Positions 1-6,498 of a DNA stretch of 12,894 bases are shown piece after piece; the stretch's first letter is position 1, and each line of letters begins with the position of its first letter. The position numbers were made by a program, and so were the translations under genes. The DNA is from an uncultured Olegusella sp. (GTDB lineage: Bacteria; Actinomycetota; Coriobacteriia; Coriobacteriales; Atopobiaceae), in the NCBI RefSeq assembly GCF_947253395.1, contig NZ_CAMXYY010000043.1:1-12894 (forward strand), in the 5' to 3' direction. The notes below the pieces were generated by a model. That model saw only the letters and a list, made by a program, of their open reading frames with translations. It was not told where the DNA came from and searched no databases.

Positions 1-104
1 ATGATGAGGCTTCCTCAAAAGATGGTTCGAGTTTCGAAGTCGGCAAGCATAAAACCGCAGGTCAGATTTTCCTCTCGTCCGACAAACGAACCATCTATCG
101 GTAA
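1..104 (+). CDS. 3' end of an unidentified plus-strand gene (partial)
   Basis: An open frame enters from the left edge (first full codon at 3) and stops at TAA 102-104. The readable tail is 33 residues, begins DEASSKDGSSFEVGKHK and ends GQIFLSSDKRTIYR. I do not recognise the family. The codons look ordinary and the other two plus frames are less convincing: one stops at once, and the other runs to a stop in the second repeat unit. The last eight codons and the stop lie in the first unit of a 31-bp tandem repeat, so the residues SDKRTIYR and a stop are encoded again downstream. The upstream part is outside the window, so length, start and function are unknown. It could instead be non-coding DNA upstream of a minus-strand gene. 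Confidence 0.4.
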   Translation, partial: DEASSKDGSSFEVGKHKTAGQIFLSSDKRTIYR

Positions 105-161
105 GCAGTCCGACAAACGAACCATCTATCGGTAAGCAGCTCGACAAACGAACCATCTATC
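78..161. repeat. 31-bp direct tandem repeat, about 2.7 copies
   Basis: Units start at 78, 109 and 140. The first two are identical over 31 bases (TCCGACAAACGAACCATCTA followed by TCGGTAAGCAG). The third differs at its second base and diverges after about 22 bases. An inverted piece, AGATGGTTCG, lies at 20-29 and is the complement of CGAACCATCT in the units, so a hairpin is possible. The period is too short and the units too contiguous for a CRISPR array. Unit 1 overlaps the stop codon of the upstream reading frame. Confidence 0.9.
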
Positions 162-200
162 AAAATGTGGGCTGCGCGGGAGAGGCAAAGCATTTATAGC

Positions 201-225
201 AAAACAGGCACCCGAAGGTGCCTGT
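201..225 (-). terminator. Intrinsic terminator of tRNA-Arg
   Basis: On the minus strand a 9-bp perfect stem (ACAGGCACC / GGTGCCTGT) closes a TTCG tetraloop and is followed by TTTT. It begins 13 bases after the encoded CCA of the tRNA, where a tRNA transcript should end. Confidence 0.85.
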
Positions 226-237
226 AACATTATTCAC

Positions 238-314
238 TGGTGCGGCGTACAGGATTCGAACCTGTGACGTTCTGATTCGTAGTCAGACCCTCTATCCAGC
301 TGAGGTAACGCCGC
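238..314 (-). tRNA. tRNA-Arg, anticodon ACG, CCA encoded
   Basis: Read on the minus strand, the cloverleaf is complete: acceptor GCGGCGT pairs with ACGCCGC, the D arm is CCTC/GAGG, the anticodon stem TCTGA/TCAGA encloses loop CTACGAA, and the T arm ACAGG/CCTGT encloses TTCGAAT. The anticodon ACG reads CGN arginine codons, with A34 normally edited to inosine. Discriminator A is at 241 and the template encodes CCA at 240-238. The body is 74 nucleotides plus CCA. It appears to be a single-gene transcript with its own promoter and terminator. Confidence 0.97.
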
Positions 315-325
315 GTGCAAGAAGT

Positions 326-354
326 ACTATGACATCCCCTTCAAATGATGTCAA
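326..354 (-). promoter_or_regulatory. Probable promoter of tRNA-Arg
   Basis: On the minus strand a perfect -35 TTGACA (354-349) is followed after 17 bases by CATAGT (331-326), four of six matches to TATAAT. The expected start would lie a few bases before the mature tRNA 5' end at 314, giving a very short leader. The rest of 315-445 shows nothing else I can identify. Confidence 0.6.
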
Positions 355-445
355 GAAAAACTTGCAATCAATCCTGCTTGTAACTTATTGGAAAAGATTG
401 TCGCGCAGCCCTCAAGGCCCAAGCTAGAAAAAAGCTCGCAATAAA

Positions 446-811
446 TTACGCCTCACAAAAGGGCCGATAAAGCTGCCCATCGTGAGCAAACGCCTCATAA
501 ACATAAGGAATCTCTGCCCTATCGAGACGATCTTGCACTTCGGAGAGCCACTCAATATCCCCTGACTCACCAGCAAAAACCAGACTGCTTAAAAATTGCT
601 GCTCTTCAAATTCTGTACACACTTTCTGATTAGAGTTTTTCAAAATAAGTTTCTGTGTATGAGAAGGATCGCCAAAAAGCGCTTGTGTATCTGGACCCCA
701 AGAAGTTTCATATATTTCTAGCCAGTCTTGGGTTTGCGTATAGCCAAGCTCACGATACTCACCACCACCCATATCGGTCTTATGGATACATTGAGTCTTT
801 GCCCCTAGCAT
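446..811 (-). CDS. Hypothetical protein, 121 residues
   Basis: I do not recognise this protein. The start is placed at the ATG at 811 because AGGGAGG precedes it by five bases; a longer frame begins at 850 but lacks a comparable ribosome site. The product starts MLGAKTQCIHKTDMGGGEY and ends AHDGQLYRPFCEA. It is soluble and acidic, with no signal peptide, membrane span or clear catalytic motif. The C-terminal half (IEWLSEVQDRLDRAEIPYV) reads like a helix followed by a strand of a small alpha/beta domain. It sits alone between tRNA-Arg and the EF-G-like gene, both on the same strand, and is separated from the latter by a strong terminator, so it should have its own promoter. I saw no convincing -35/-10 pair. 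Confidence 0.7.
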   Translation of the reverse strand: MLGAKTQCIHKTDMGGGEYRELGYTQTQDWLEIYETSWGPDTQALFGDPSHTQKLILKNSNQKVCTEFEEQQFLSSLVFAGESGDIEWLSEVQDRLDRAEIPYVYEAFAHDGQLYRPFCEA

Positions 812-899
812 AGCGCCCTCCCTAGCTGAAATATAGAACAACTGTACCATATAATAGCAATTATTAGTACATATGTTCCTTTTTCAAAGTGTTTTCCGC

Positions 900-932
900 A
901 AAAAAAGAGGGGCTGCCAGCGCAACCCCTCTT
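900..932 (-). terminator. Intrinsic terminator after the EF-G-like gene
   Basis: On the minus strand AAGAGGGG (932-925) pairs with CCCCTCTT (912-905), an 8-bp stem with a 12-base loop that may fold further (TGC/GCA). It runs straight into a T tract at 906-900. It lies 37 bases past the stop codon at 969. Confidence 0.9.
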
Positions 933-968
933 CATTTCACATGCCAAGATTGATATCTTCGCTACGAA

Positions 969-3038
969 CTAGCGACCTTCAGCTCGACGATCAAGATATT
1001 CCTGAGCCAAGCGTTCCTGGACATCGTGAGGCACCTGCTCATAGCTGGTAATTTCCATCTCAAACTCACCAGTGCCGCGAGACAGTGAACGCAGACGCGT
1101 CGCATAGTCGGTTACCTCGGCATAGGGCACCGTCGCCTTCACGATAGTGGAGCCCAGCTGATTGCCAGAGCCCGCCTCCATGCCTTCAACGCGGCCACGG
1201 CTAGCCGATACATCACCCATGATAGAGCCAGCATAGCTCTCGGGAACGGTAATGGTTAGCTGTGCCATGGGCTCAAGAATGACAGGTTCAGCCTGCTCAA
1301 TGGCCTTTTGGAAACCAATGCGCGCAGCAGTCTTAAAGGCCATCTCGTTAGAGTCCACGGGATGATACGAGCCATCGTATACGGCAACCTTCACGTCAAT
1401 CATCGGATACCCTGCAAGAACACCGTCACGCATGGTCTCCTGAACGCCCTTGTCGATAGCAGGAATAAAGCCGCGCGGAATATGCCCGCCCACAACCTCA
1501 TCAACAAACTCATAGCCAGCACCAGGATTGGGCTCAACGCGTAACCAGCAATCGCCAAACTGACCTGCGCCACCGGTCTGCTTCTTATGACGACCCTGAG
1601 CAGAAGCAATGCGACGAATAGTCTCGCGATATGGAATACGCAGTTTGACTGTATGAGCCGTAACACCTGCACGCTCCTCCAGACGGCCAAGCAGTACGCT
1701 GACCTGTGCCTCACCTATGGCAGAGATAACAGTTTGACCAGTCTCCTCATCACGGTCAACGCGCAATGTGGGATCTGCATCAGCACTCTTTTCAAGGAAG
1801 GCAAAGAGCTTACCCTCATTGCCGCGAGCATCGGGCTCGATAGCAATACGATATAGCGAGTTGGGGAAGCGGAACGACGCAGCCTCGACTTTGCCTGTTG
1901 CAGAAAGAGTATCGCCAGTCATAGCATCCAACTTGGGCACAACACAGATGTCGCCTGCAGCCACAGACTTAACATCAGTTGTCTCCTTGCCAGTCATGAG
2001 ATAAAGGTGGCCTAAGCGCTCACTCTTGCGCGTACGCGCGTTGTTAAGCTCGAGACCTGGCGTAAGCGTGCCAGCCAACACTTTGAGGAAAGAAAGACGA
2101 CCATTTTGCGGGTCGTTAAGACTCTTAAACACAAAGGCAACAGGGCGGTCGTCATCAGGTGAAATATCAAGTTCCTCACCATTAACGAGGGGCACACGAC
2201 CAAAGTCAGCCATTGCAGGAAACCAGCTAACAGCAGCATTCATAAAGGAAATGACCCCCTCTTCGCGGACACAAGAGCCCGCAAAGACGGGAACGAAGAC
2301 ACGCTCACGCAATGCCTTGTCAAGCAAACCTTCAATTTCCTCAACGGTGATGGGTTCGCCCTCGAGGTACTTCATCATAAGTTCGTCATCAGCCTCAACG
2401 ACCAGATCCGTCAAGGTTTCATGAGCCTTCTGCGCCTCTTCGAGATACTCAGCTGGAATCTCGCTTGTAACAGGCTTGCCATTTTCAAGGTGATGCGCTT
2501 CCATGCGGATAACGTCAATAATGCCAGCAAAATCATTGCCCGTACCCATGGGAATGGTTACCGCAGCAAGGTTGTTGCCAAAATGCTCACGAAGCTCTTC
2601 GAGAGCCGTATCAAAATTGGTTTCTGCACGATCCAGGCGGTTAATAAATAGTGCACGGGCAAGGCGCAGCTCTTCAGCAGCAAACCACAGACGAGTCGTA
2701 ATTGCACCAGCTCCAGAGGCTGCATCCACTACAAAGACTGCGGTTTCGCAAGCACTCATCGCCGTATATGCATCACCAACAAAGTCGGGATAACACGGGG
2801 CGTCGAGGACATTGATCCGCATGCCATTCCACTCGACCGGGGCAATCGTCGTGGAAATCGAAAAACCACGCGAACCTTCTTCGGTGTCGTAATCTAGCGT
2901 GGGTTTGGTACCAGCATGTCCGCCTAGACGGCTCGTCTTGCCCGTCAAGTGAAGCATGGCCTCGGCCAGCATGGTCTTCCCCACGCCGCCTTGGCCCACA
3001 AGGACTACATTCCTGACCTTTCCTGAATCTGTGCCCAT
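969..3038 (-). CDS. Elongation factor G-like translational GTPase, 689 residues
   Basis: This is a full-length EF-G-family protein, probably the second (EF-G2-like) paralogue found in many actinobacteria, not the str-operon fusA. The ATG at 3038 is chosen because GAAGGAGG precedes it by four bases; an in-frame extension to 3098 has no such site. The P-loop GQGGVGKT is at 15-22, the switch I remnant RGFSI at about 57-61, G3 DAPCYPDF at 79-86 and the G4-like NRLD at 133-136. Domains II to V follow, with QTGGAGQFG and DGSYHPVDSNEMAFKTAA typical of domain IV. The G3 motif is unusual: the canonical DTPGH is DAPCY, with the catalytic His replaced by Tyr and the preceding Gly by Cys. Whether it promotes translocation, ribosome recycling or another ribosome task cannot be decided here. 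Confidence 0.93.
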   Translation of the reverse strand: MGTDSGKVRNVVLVGQGGVGKTMLAEAMLHLTGKTSRLGGHAGTKPTLDYDTEEGSRGFSISTTIAPVEWNGMRINVLDAPCYPDFVGDAYTAMSACETAVFVVDAASGAGAITTRLWFAAEELRLARALFINRLDRAETNFDTALEELREHFGNNLAAVTIPMGTGNDFAGIIDVIRMEAHHLENGKPVTSEIPAEYLEEAQKAHETLTDLVVEADDELMMKYLEGEPITVEEIEGLLDKALRERVFVPVFAGSCVREEGVISFMNAAVSWFPAMADFGRVPLVNGEELDISPDDDRPVAFVFKSLNDPQNGRLSFLKVLAGTLTPGLELNNARTRKSERLGHLYLMTGKETTDVKSVAAGDICVVPKLDAMTGDTLSATGKVEAASFRFPNSLYRIAIEPDARGNEGKLFAFLEKSADADPTLRVDRDEETGQTVISAIGEAQVSVLLGRLEERAGVTAHTVKLRIPYRETIRRIASAQGRHKKQTGGAGQFGDCWLRVEPNPGAGYEFVDEVVGGHIPRGFIPAIDKGVQETMRDGVLAGYPMIDVKVAVYDGSYHPVDSNEMAFKTAARIGFQKAIEQAEPVILEPMAQLTITVPESYAGSIMGDVSASRGRVEGMEAGSGNQLGSTIVKATVPYAEVTDYATRLRSLSRGTGEFEMEITSYEQVPHDVQERLAQEYLDRRAEGR

Positions 3039-3059
3039 GGTTCCTCCTTCTATTGAAGT

Positions 3060-3090
3060 AATGGCGAAGAAAGGGCGCAAAAGCGCCATT
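3060..3090 (-). promoter_or_regulatory. Two mutually exclusive hairpins in the EF-G-like leader
   Basis: AATGGCG (3060-3066) can pair with CGCCATT (3084-3090). Within the same stretch GGCGC (3074-3078) pairs with GCGCC (3083-3087) around an AAAA loop. The two stems share bases and cannot form together. The element ends about 10 bases before the AAGGAGG ribosome site. Regulatory function is inference. The rest of 3039-3273 shows only T-rich runs and no clear -35/-10 pair. Confidence 0.3.
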
Positions 3091-3273
3091 GGGCACACAA
3101 TAACCTACTCGTGGACTTGTATAAACAACTCCTCGGGCAAGTGCTGCAGCGACACGGCAGGCGTAAGTTTTTTTATCTTTTTTGCAAAGAAGACGAAAGT
3201 TCTGCCATAACGCACACGCAACCTCTCGCTAAAAGAACAGCCCAGAAAAAATCATCACTTGTTGACCTCTCTT

Positions 3274-4008
3274 CTATAGAAAGGCATGCTTTGGCCCAGC
3301 TAGTTCTTGGCAAGCAAAGCGCAGCTCTTTTACGTATCGACGACTCACAGGCAAGCAAATCCCACCTTTTAATGCCACGCTTTGCTTATCAATTTTTTCT
3401 ACAAAATTACAGTTGATGAGATAGTTTCGATGGCAGCGCACAAAGTTATCTTCAGCAAGGTCATACTGAATTTGTCTGAGCGAACTAGCATAGCTCGTTG
3501 CGTGCAGTTCAGGTCCCCAATAGCAGGTCACATGATGACCTTCAACCGAAAAGTAGCGAATTTCCCGAATGGCAAGGACAAAGCGCTCTGTGCCCGAGCG
3601 CATATGTAGGAATTCATGCTGAAGCTGCGACTGTACCTGCACCGCAGTACGCAAACACATCCCCAAGCGCACGGGATATTTTGGATAAAGCTTGTACAAA
3701 AAAGCAGATGCACCCGCCAAATAAGCTGGATACTCTTCCTCAGCATCGCATGAAGTGACAACAATAAACCCTTTGTAGTCTAAACGACGCAGATCCTGAC
3801 TTATCTTAATGCCTCCACCTAACGGCAAATTGGTATCCAAAAAGAGAATATCTGCTGGTCCTCGTTTAAATACCGATTGATACAGAGCCTCAGAACCGCT
3901 CACCACAACAACACGCACACCTAGCATCTGCTCCGCAGAAATTGCGCGCAGTATCTCCACCGTTCGTCTGCGCATTACGCTGTCTTTATCAGCTACGAGC
4001 GCACGCAC
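3274..4008 (-). CDS. LytTR-family response regulator (second of pair), 244 residues
   Basis: A receiver domain is followed by a LytTR DNA-binding domain. The GTG at 4008 is preferred: AGAAAGG lies seven bases upstream, the receiver begins at once (MRALVADKDSV), and the length then matches its paralogue. A longer GTG frame from 4113 has a weak ribosome site. In the short numbering the acidic pair is D7/D9, the phospho-acceptor is D58 in LFLDTNLP, followed by T85 and K106. The C-terminal ~100 residues carry the LytTR signature FVRCHRNYLIN and a late PVSRRY. LytTR regulators usually bind paired direct repeats upstream of their targets. This gene follows its paralogue by about 110 bases on the same strand, probably in one transcript. 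No sensor kinase is visible nearby. Confidence 0.9.
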   Translation of the reverse strand: MRALVADKDSVMRRRTVEILRAISAEQMLGVRVVVVSGSEALYQSVFKRGPADILFLDTNLPLGGGIKISQDLRRLDYKGFIVVTSCDAEEEYPAYLAGASAFLYKLYPKYPVRLGMCLRTAVQVQSQLQHEFLHMRSGTERFVLAIREIRYFSVEGHHVTCYWGPELHATSYASSLRQIQYDLAEDNFVRCHRNYLINCNFVEKIDKQSVALKGGICLPVSRRYVKELRFACQELAGPKHAFL

Positions 4009-4119
4009 CTCATCACCTTTCTCTCTAGAACCAAAATCTAAAGCTGAAAAAACGCGAGTTATAAGCGTGCCAAAATCTCTAACGAAAGATATCGAGCTGT
4101 CATCATGGGGCACATCAGC

Positions 4120-4851
4120 TCAGCCAAAGCGTGTGCGTGGAAATGTCTTGAGCCGCTCCAAGGCCGCACGATAACGGCGACCCACAGGAAGCTGCTCGCC
4201 ACTCAACAATGTCAACTCATGCTGACGGGCATCCGCAATATAGCTTGTGTTGACCACGTAACCGCGATGGCAACGCACAAAGCCTAGATTTGCAAACTGC
4301 TCCTGAACATCATCGAGTGTCGAGCGGTATTCCAGACTCTCAACCGTCTGCCCCCAATGACCACAAATTGTGTGCCGGTCAACCGAGAAATATCTCACTT
4401 GGGATAGTGGTACTTGATGCGTACCATCTCTTCCCTTCAGCCGAATGCTGCGTCCTTGCAAATCTTCAAGCATATATGCTCGTGTAGTATGCAGCGCCTT
4501 ACCAAGGCGTTTTGCAAAAACATCGCTTCCTTTAACTAGATAATTTGTAGCGCCAGCATCCAGTGCGTCAAAGACCGAATCTGCATCTGGAGCGGTAACA
4601 AATATTGGTCCACGGTAGCCTTTTTGTCGCAGACTTTCTGTTAACTCAATGCCGTTCTCATGCGGTAAATCTCTATCAATCAACACTAAATCTGGTGGCA
4701 TCAATGAGTCACATGCAACCTGCAACAGTGCCTTCGTGCTTGGCATTACCCTCGTTAAAATACCTGAGTTACTCGCGCGTCCCAGCTCTGCCAACAGATC
4801 TACTATCTGCCTGCACTCATCTCTATGTGGATCGTAGACCGCAACAACCAC
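4120..4851 (-). CDS. LytTR-family response regulator (first of pair), 243 residues
   Basis: The receiver and LytTR architecture is the same as in the downstream gene. The GTG at 4851 is preferred because GGAGG lies five bases upstream; a TTG frame from 4896 adds 15 residues and has no such site. With the short start the acidic residues are near D7/D11, the phospho-acceptor is D59 in LVLIDRDLP, then T86 and K107. The LytTR domain contains FVRCHRGYVVN and PVGRRYRAAL. The two regulators share motif order and spacing (FSV, HWG/YWG, FVRCHR, PV.RRY), so they look like a tandem duplication that has since diverged. The kinase partner and target genes are not in the window; LytTR pairs elsewhere often control peptide, bacteriocin or surface functions, which is only a hint here. 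Confidence 0.92.
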   Translation of the reverse strand: MVVAVYDPHRDECRQIVDLLAELGRASNSGILTRVMPSTKALLQVACDSLMPPDLVLIDRDLPHENGIELTESLRQKGYRGPIFVTAPDADSVFDALDAGATNYLVKGSDVFAKRLGKALHTTRAYMLEDLQGRSIRLKGRDGTHQVPLSQVRYFSVDRHTICGHWGQTVESLEYRSTLDDVQEQFANLGFVRCHRGYVVNTSYIADARQHELTLLSGEQLPVGRRYRAALERLKTFPRTRFG

Positions 4852-4899
4852 CGTGGCCTCCGTCCCGTGAGCACGCCGCGCAAAAACGCCAAGCAAGCA

Positions 4900-5121
4900 T
4901 CAAGACAGGCAATGCGCGACTATGCGAATAAAAATCCTTTTATATGCTTCATAGTCGCGAGCATTTATCTGTCTGTGTTTATCAATGTCACCAACAACAT
5001 CTTTTTGTCCCCAATGACCTGCTGCGGCGTAATATCTCCTGATGTAGCTTTGTGTCTTGCCTATGACATCTCCCGTGGCGGAAGATGTACTTTGAAGAAC
5101 TGTGTGCACTCGCTCACTCAT
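4900..5121 (-). CDS. Possible small protein upstream of the LytTR pair, 73 residues
   Basis: An open frame begins at ATG 5121 (MSERVHTVLQSTSSATGDV) and ends at 4900, about 50 bases before the first LytTR regulator, in the same direction. The predicted protein is soluble, rich in Tyr, Arg and Lys (IRRYYAAAGHWGQKD), and has no membrane segment or recognised domain. No good Shine-Dalgarno precedes the ATG and the 3' end overlaps a large inverted repeat, so the stretch may instead be an untranslated leader. Its position between the divergent methyltransferase gene and the regulators makes a short operon-leading gene possible. Confidence 0.35.
   Translation of the reverse strand: MSERVHTVLQSTSSATGDVIGKTQSYIRRYYAAAGHWGQKDVVGDIDKHRQINARDYEAYKRIFIRIVAHCLS
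4915..4959. repeat. 10-bp perfect inverted repeat upstream of the LytTR genes
   Basis: CGCGACTATG (4915-4924) and CATAGTCGCG (4950-4959) are exact complements. Inside, ATAAAA (4928-4933) can pair with TTTTAT (4938-4943), so an extended hairpin with an internal loop is possible. It lies 64-108 bases upstream of the preferred GTG of the first regulator. It lacks a T tract, so an operator or leader structure fits better than a terminator. Confidence 0.7.
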
Positions 5122-5195
5122 GATGACAAGCAACTTTTTTTCTGAGCTACGCGTTGAGCTCAATTATTGCGGGCAGGTACTCTACACTGGTGGAC

Positions 5196-6386
5196 ATGGG
5201 ATACAAGACATACACCTGTCCAATAGCTCGATCGTGCGGAGGCTGCGAATGGCTCGCGGTCCCCTATCCTGTGCAACTGCGCCGCAAGCAAGAATGGATC
5301 GAGCAGCTTTTCGCCGACCTTACCAAACAAGACAAGACTGAAATCCTACCCATTGTCGGTGTACGTGGAGAGCCTCTTGCCTACAGGCATAAGGCAGCGA
5401 CTCCTTTTGCACCAGCAGCCAAAGGACGCCTCCGCTCGGGATTTTATGCAGCGGGAACCCACCATATTATTTCCTGCGATGCTTGTCTTGTTGAAGAGCC
5501 TCATGCGCGTCATATTTTGCAAGAAGTTGCCCGCGTAGCAACACGCCTGCGCATTCCTGCCTATAACGAAGATACGGGGCAAGGAGTCCTCCGCCATGCC
5601 ATTGTCCGCATGGGCTGGAAGAGCAAAGACGTACTGCTTACCGTTGTGACCAACGGACGAGAAGTTCGCAGACTCAGTCGCTTTACTGCCGAATTAAAAC
5701 GTATGTGCCCCGAAGTGACCTCGTGCGTTCAAAACGTCAACACGCGCCACACCAACGCAATGCTTGGCCGAGAAAATCACGTGCTATGGGGCAGTGGTGT
5801 TATGTATGACGAGCTGCTCGGCTGCCGCTTTGAAATTGGTCCTACGAGCTTTTACCAAACCAATCCGGCACAGACCGAGGTTTTATATCAAATAGCGATT
5901 GATGCGGCACAGCTTGAGGAGGGGGCGCAGGTACTCGATGCATACTGCGGCACAGGCACTATTGGTATTTGCGCCGCAGTGCAGGCGCGCAAGCATAAGG
6001 TAGATATCAAAATCACTGGTATAGAAGCAGTGCGCGAAGCGGTCAGCTGCGCTAAACGCAATGCTGAGGCTAATCTCCTAGGAAATAACTGCCACTTTTA
6101 TGCAGCAGATGCAACGAATTGGCTCACTACACGCAAACCTCAACAAAATAATTTTGACATTGCCCTGCTTGATCCACCGCGCGCAGGATCTACTGTGGAG
6201 TTTTTAACCGCGCTTTCCCAGGCACACCCTAAGCGTATCGTCTACATTTCCTGCAATCCTCAGACACAGCTACGGGACCTGCGCATACTTCGTGAGCTTG
6301 GATATCGTCTCGATCGGTTAAGTGCGGTTGATATGTTCCCTCACACCAGGCATGTAGAGACGGTCGCTTTGATGTTGAGGGCTTAA
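5196..6386 (+). CDS. rlmD: 23S rRNA (uracil-5-)-methyltransferase, RlmD/RlmCD type
   Basis: This SAM-dependent enzyme makes 5-methyluridine in 23S rRNA (U1939 for RlmD; Gram-positive RlmCD also modifies U747). With the ATG at 5196 it has 396 residues. The [4Fe-4S] cysteines lie at C8, C14 and C17 (CPIARSCGGC) plus a fourth in SCDAC near 94-97. The SAM motif is LDAYCGTGTIG near 247-257, preceded by FYQTNPAQTEVLY. LLDPPRAG lies near 325-332, the catalytic Cys is in YISCNPQT near 353, and the general-base Glu is in HVETV near 388. The N-terminal TRAM domain of E. coli RlmD is absent. An in-frame TTG at 5154 would add 14 residues but has no ribosome site; the ATG has only a weak GGTGG. The last codons (HVETVALMLRA) recur in degenerate form at 8257-8313. 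Confidence 0.92.
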   Translation: MGYKTYTCPIARSCGGCEWLAVPYPVQLRRKQEWIEQLFADLTKQDKTEILPIVGVRGEPLAYRHKAATPFAPAAKGRLRSGFYAAGTHHIISCDACLVEEPHARHILQEVARVATRLRIPAYNEDTGQGVLRHAIVRMGWKSKDVLLTVVTNGREVRRLSRFTAELKRMCPEVTSCVQNVNTRHTNAMLGRENHVLWGSGVMYDELLGCRFEIGPTSFYQTNPAQTEVLYQIAIDAAQLEEGAQVLDAYCGTGTIGICAAVQARKHKVDIKITGIEAVREAVSCAKRNAEANLLGNNCHFYAADATNWLTTRKPQQNNFDIALLDPPRAGSTVEFLTALSQAHPKRIVYISCNPQTQLRDLRILRELGYRLDRLSAVDMFPHTRHVETVALMLRA

Positions 6387-6436
6387 TAGCTGTGTGCATA
6401 TTTGCCTTTGTTCCCTGTACTACAGAGGTTTCAAAC

Positions 6437-6490
6437 CGCTATCGTCAAAAGGTTTAGTTTGTGATGGTAGCGCGTTGGCGATAGTGCAGT
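6437..6490. terminator. Possible terminator structures between convergent rlmD and the ATPase gene
   Basis: CGCTATCGTCA (6437-6447) can pair with TGATGGTAGCG (6462-6472), an 11-bp stem with two G-U pairs. Alternatively CGCTATCG can pair with CGATAGTG (6479-6486), followed on the plus strand by CAGTTCTTT. The two are mutually exclusive. Neither has an ideal T tract, but the location between converging genes fits. Confidence 0.35.
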
Positions 6491-6498
6491 TCTTTATA

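Noticed and set aside
238..314. tRNA-Arg as an attachment site for an integrated element
   Set aside because: No second copy of the tRNA 3' end or integrase gene is visible in the window, and the adjacent repeat shares no sequence with the tRNA.
218..427. 69-codon plus-strand ORF over the tRNA
   Set aside because: It reads the antisense of the tRNA-Arg gene and its promoter; the tRNA explains the sequence.
1308..2793. Several plus-strand ORFs and a minus-strand ORF of 60-130 codons
   Set aside because: All lie inside the EF-G-like gene in other frames, have no ribosome sites and no recognisable content.
5102..5341. Plus-strand ORF overlapping the rlmD start
   Set aside because: It is out of frame with rlmD, whose Fe-S cysteine motif begins at once, and shows no independent protein signal.
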